A DNA stretch of 7,716 nucleotides, taken from contig DOTC01000245.1 in the NCBI GenBank assembly GCA_003513855.1, forward strand, positions 482-8,197, in the 5' to 3' direction. Under the pieces are notes generated by a model. That model worked only from the letters and a program-made list of their open reading frames with translations. It was not told where the DNA came from and did not search any database. This document shows, in pieces, positions 6,275 through 7,716 of this stretch. Position 1 is the stretch's first letter. Each line of letters opens with the position of its first letter. The translations under genes were made by a program, and so were the position numbers. This DNA is from Deltaproteobacteria bacterium (GTDB lineage Bacteria; Desulfobacterota; Deferrimicrobia; Deferrimicrobiales; Deferrimicrobiaceae).

Positions 6275-6478
6275 CCGTACTGTATGGCGGGCGCAGGCCG
6301 TTTACATAGATCCGGACGGCAGGGACTGGGTATTGTGCGTTCGACCGACGACGAATAGGGATAGATCGTTGTTTCGATAAAGTGCAACCTGAAGCGGACC
6401 CGGGTTCTCTCGGCCGGGTTCCCGCCTTATTCGCGTCTCCTGCCTCCACACGGTACTCCATCGTCGGAAGGACGTTCC
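6275..6478 (+). other. Spacer between 6S RNA and the cyclo-ligase gene, no protein gene seen
   Basis: About 200 bp without a credible coding frame. It holds ACGGCAGGG (6316-6324), which is complementary to the 5' arm of the 6S closing helix. It also holds an imperfect GC hairpin (ACCCGG 6398-6403 with CCGGGT 6414-6419) that has no T-run. I see no strong promoter, tRNA or riboswitch. It probably contains the 6S 3' trailer and the leader of the next gene. Confidence 0.4.
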
Positions 6479-7066
6479 ATGTTTATCGGAGAGCGCAAGG
6501 CGCTTCTTCGCCTGAACGAGCGAAGGCGCGTAAGCCCCGGAAACCCGGACCGGGAGCGTGCGGAGAAAAGCCTGCAAGTGCAGGAGCGTTTCCTGTCGTC
6601 GTTTCCGCCCAGGCCTGGCCGGAAGGTCGCCTTGTACTCGGCGATGCGCGGGGAAGTCGGAACCGACAGGGTCCGCGAGCGCTGCCTGGCCGCCGGCACG
6701 TGGCTCTACTATCCCCGGATGTGCGATGACGGCAACCTCACCTTCTTCCGCCATGAAGGGAGCGACGGCTGGGAGGAGGGAAGGTTCGGAATCCGGGAAC
6801 CCCTCGTCGTTCCAGGCGGGGAAGGGATCCGGGAAGGGTTCGACCTGGTCGTCGTCCCCGGCCTGGCGTTCGACGCGGCCGGGTGGCGGCTGGGACGGGG
6901 CCACGGGTACTACGATCGTTTTCTCAGGGGGCTCGGCGGGACGTCGTTGGCGGTCGGGCTGGCCTTTTCCTGGCAAATGGTTCCGGAAGTTCCGGTGGAC
7001 GCATGGGACGTCCCCGTCGACGCGGTGGTCACGGAAGAGGGCGTCGTGGGGCGGGGCATAAAATAG
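6479..7066 (+). CDS. ygfA: 5-formyltetrahydrofolate cyclo-ligase (MTHF synthetase)
   Basis: This cytoplasmic enzyme uses ATP to convert 5-formyl-THF to 5,10-methenyl-THF, returning the stored folate to one-carbon metabolism. The 195-residue length is usual. Seen: an N-terminal basic helix (KALLRLNERRRVSP), VALYSAMRGEVGT (family substrate/ATP-side motif), the middle region FGIREP, and the hallmark DLVVVPGLAFDAAGWRLGRGHGYYDRFL with GRGHGYYD at residues 139-146 (phosphate/Mg-ATP binding). It ends with PVDAVVTEEGV, also usual. The start is ATG 6479, with GGAAGGA about 7-8 nt upstream. It is downstream of 6S RNA, as in E. coli ygfA, and 23 bp upstream of rny, with which it is probably co-transcribed. 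Confidence 0.93.
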   Translation: MFIGERKALLRLNERRRVSPGNPDRERAEKSLQVQERFLSSFPPRPGRKVALYSAMRGEVGTDRVRERCLAAGTWLYYPRMCDDGNLTFFRHEGSDGWEEGRFGIREPLVVPGGEGIREGFDLVVVPGLAFDAAGWRLGRGHGYYDRFLRGLGGTSLAVGLAFSWQMVPEVPVDAWDVPVDAVVTEEGVVGRGIK

Positions 7067-7077
7067 ATGCGGTAAAA

Positions 7078-7092
7078 GGGAGGCACCCGTTG
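7078..7092 (+). promoter_or_regulatory. Ribosome-binding site that fixes a TTG start for rny
   Basis: GGGAGG (7078-7083) stands 6 nt before TTG 7090, an ideal spacing. The first in-frame ATG (7102) would be 18 nt away. The TTG start is therefore preferred, adding the residues MEPI in front of the membrane helix. Confidence 0.7.
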
Positions 7093-7716
7093 GAACCAAT
7101 CATGATCGTCATCGTTGCCCTTTCGCTTCTGGTGGGAGGGCTTACGCTCCTGGTGTTCTCGTTGTTGTCGAAGAAGAAGGTCGCGGAGGACCGTGCCAGG
7201 GAAGCGTCGGCCAAGGCCGAGGAGATCCTTCAGGGCGCGCGAAAGGAGGCCGAGAACACCCTCAAGGAGGCTACGCTTCAGGCCAAGGACTACCAGCTCC
7301 AGGTGAAGCTGGATTTCGAGCGGGAGACCCGTGATCGGAAGAACGAGATCAGCCAGCTCGAGAAGCGCCTTCTGCAGAAGGAGGACGCTCTCGACCGGAA
7401 GACGGAGTCCCTGGAAACCCGGGCGCTGGAATTCGGAAAAAAGGAGAGGGAGCTCGCCGAGAAGGAGCAGGGGCTCGAGCGGGGAAACACGGAGCTTCAG
7501 GAGATGATCCGCGAGGGGAAAGAAAACCTCGAGCGGATCGCGGGAGTGACCGCCGAGCAGGCGAAGAACGAACTCGTGGAAATGGTCGTGAACGACGCCA
7601 AGATGGAGGCCGGGAAGAAGGTCCGTGCGATCGACGAGGAGTACAAGGAGGAGGCGGGCCAGAAGGCGAAGAAGATGATCTCGCTGGCCATCCAGCGGTA
7701 CGCGGCCGACTACGTC
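7090..7716 (+). CDS. rny: Ribonuclease Y, N-terminal part (3' end outside window)
   Basis: RNase Y is a membrane-anchored endoribonuclease that starts mRNA decay, in the role RNase E plays in enterobacteria. The 209 visible residues have no stop codon and run off the window. They show an N-terminal hydrophobic segment at about residues 4-26 (IMIVIVALSLLVGGLTLLVFSLL) followed by basic KKK, which fits the single membrane anchor. A long charged coiled coil follows, including the family-typical EKRLLQKEDALDRK. Near the end is KKMISLAIQRYAADYV, the junction that leads into the KH domain. The KH and HD catalytic domains lie outside, so activity cannot be judged. The start is TTG 7090, chosen for its well-placed GGGAGG. 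The coiled-coil pattern could resemble other proteins, but anchor, coil and AIQRYAADYV together are specific to RNase Y. Confidence 0.92.
   Translation, partial: MEPIMIVIVALSLLVGGLTLLVFSLLSKKKVAEDRAREASAKAEEILQGARKEAENTLKEATLQAKDYQLQVKLDFERETRDRKNEISQLEKRLLQKEDALDRKTESLETRALEFGKKERELAEKEQGLERGNTELQEMIREGKENLERIAGVTAEQAKNELVEMVVNDAKMEAGKKVRAIDEEYKEEAGQKAKKMISLAIQRYAADYV

Noticed and set aside
6138..6380. 80-codon + strand frame across the 6S RNA
   Set aside because: The region is explained by a structured RNA with conserved 6S blocks; the peptide has no recognisable features.
6398..6419. ACCCGG/CCGGGT hairpin as a terminator for 6S RNA
   Set aside because: The stem is 6 bp with a 10-nt loop and no T-run follows, so intrinsic termination is not supported.
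1..7716. Mobile element, CRISPR array, defence or biosynthetic cluster
   Set aside because: No transposase, integrase, spaced direct repeats, terminal inverted repeats or accessory enzymes are visible. All genes are housekeeping and share the same codon style.

Overview
The window is GC-rich, with G or C strongly favoured at third codon positions, and all recognisable genes lie on the + strand. The gene set looks like chromosomal housekeeping from a 'Deltaproteobacteria'-type lineage (Desulfobacterota/Geobacter relatives or similar). The evidence for this is the run zapB-like / zapA / 6S RNA / 5-formyl-THF cyclo-ligase / RNase Y, the presence of Smc rather than MukB, and a PPDK-type enzyme. 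The lineage is inferred from gene content and order, not from a search.

Layout. Positions 1-615 hold the 3' end of pyruvate phosphate dikinase, which carries an unusual four-cysteine zinc-ribbon-like insertion. A hairpin plus T-run (637-673) closes that transcript. It abuts a strong sigma70-type promoter (672-700) overlapped by a perfect 14-bp palindrome. Next come full-length smc (774-4355) and ftsY (4382-5317), 26 bp apart and probably one operon. A 220-bp non-coding spacer (5318-5537) follows, with a hairpin and a possible promoter. Then come zapB-like (5538-5762) and zapA (5795-6076). A good -35/-10 pair overlaps the zapB stop codon and would start a transcript only a few bases before the zapA ATG.

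Positions about 6087-6274 encode 6S RNA. It is recognised by its motif shared with E. coli 6S, its long-range closing helix and its classic position between zapA and ygfA. About 200 bp without a protein gene separate it from the 5-formyltetrahydrofolate cyclo-ligase gene (6479-7066). The window ends inside rny (RNase Y, from 7090), which starts at TTG behind a good ribosome-binding site. The open reading frame list supplied with the sequence does not contain rny because the gene runs off the end.

Biologically the window joins chromosome organisation (Smc), membrane protein targeting (FtsY), Z-ring assembly (ZapB/ZapA), global control of RNA polymerase (6S RNA), folate salvage and mRNA turnover (RNase Y). 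I see no mobile element, tRNA, rRNA, CRISPR array or defence gene. The items most worth a second look are the cysteine-rich insertion in PPDK, the palindrome at the smc start site, and the 6S RNA with its downstream spacer. I did not find a clearly new multi-gene system.
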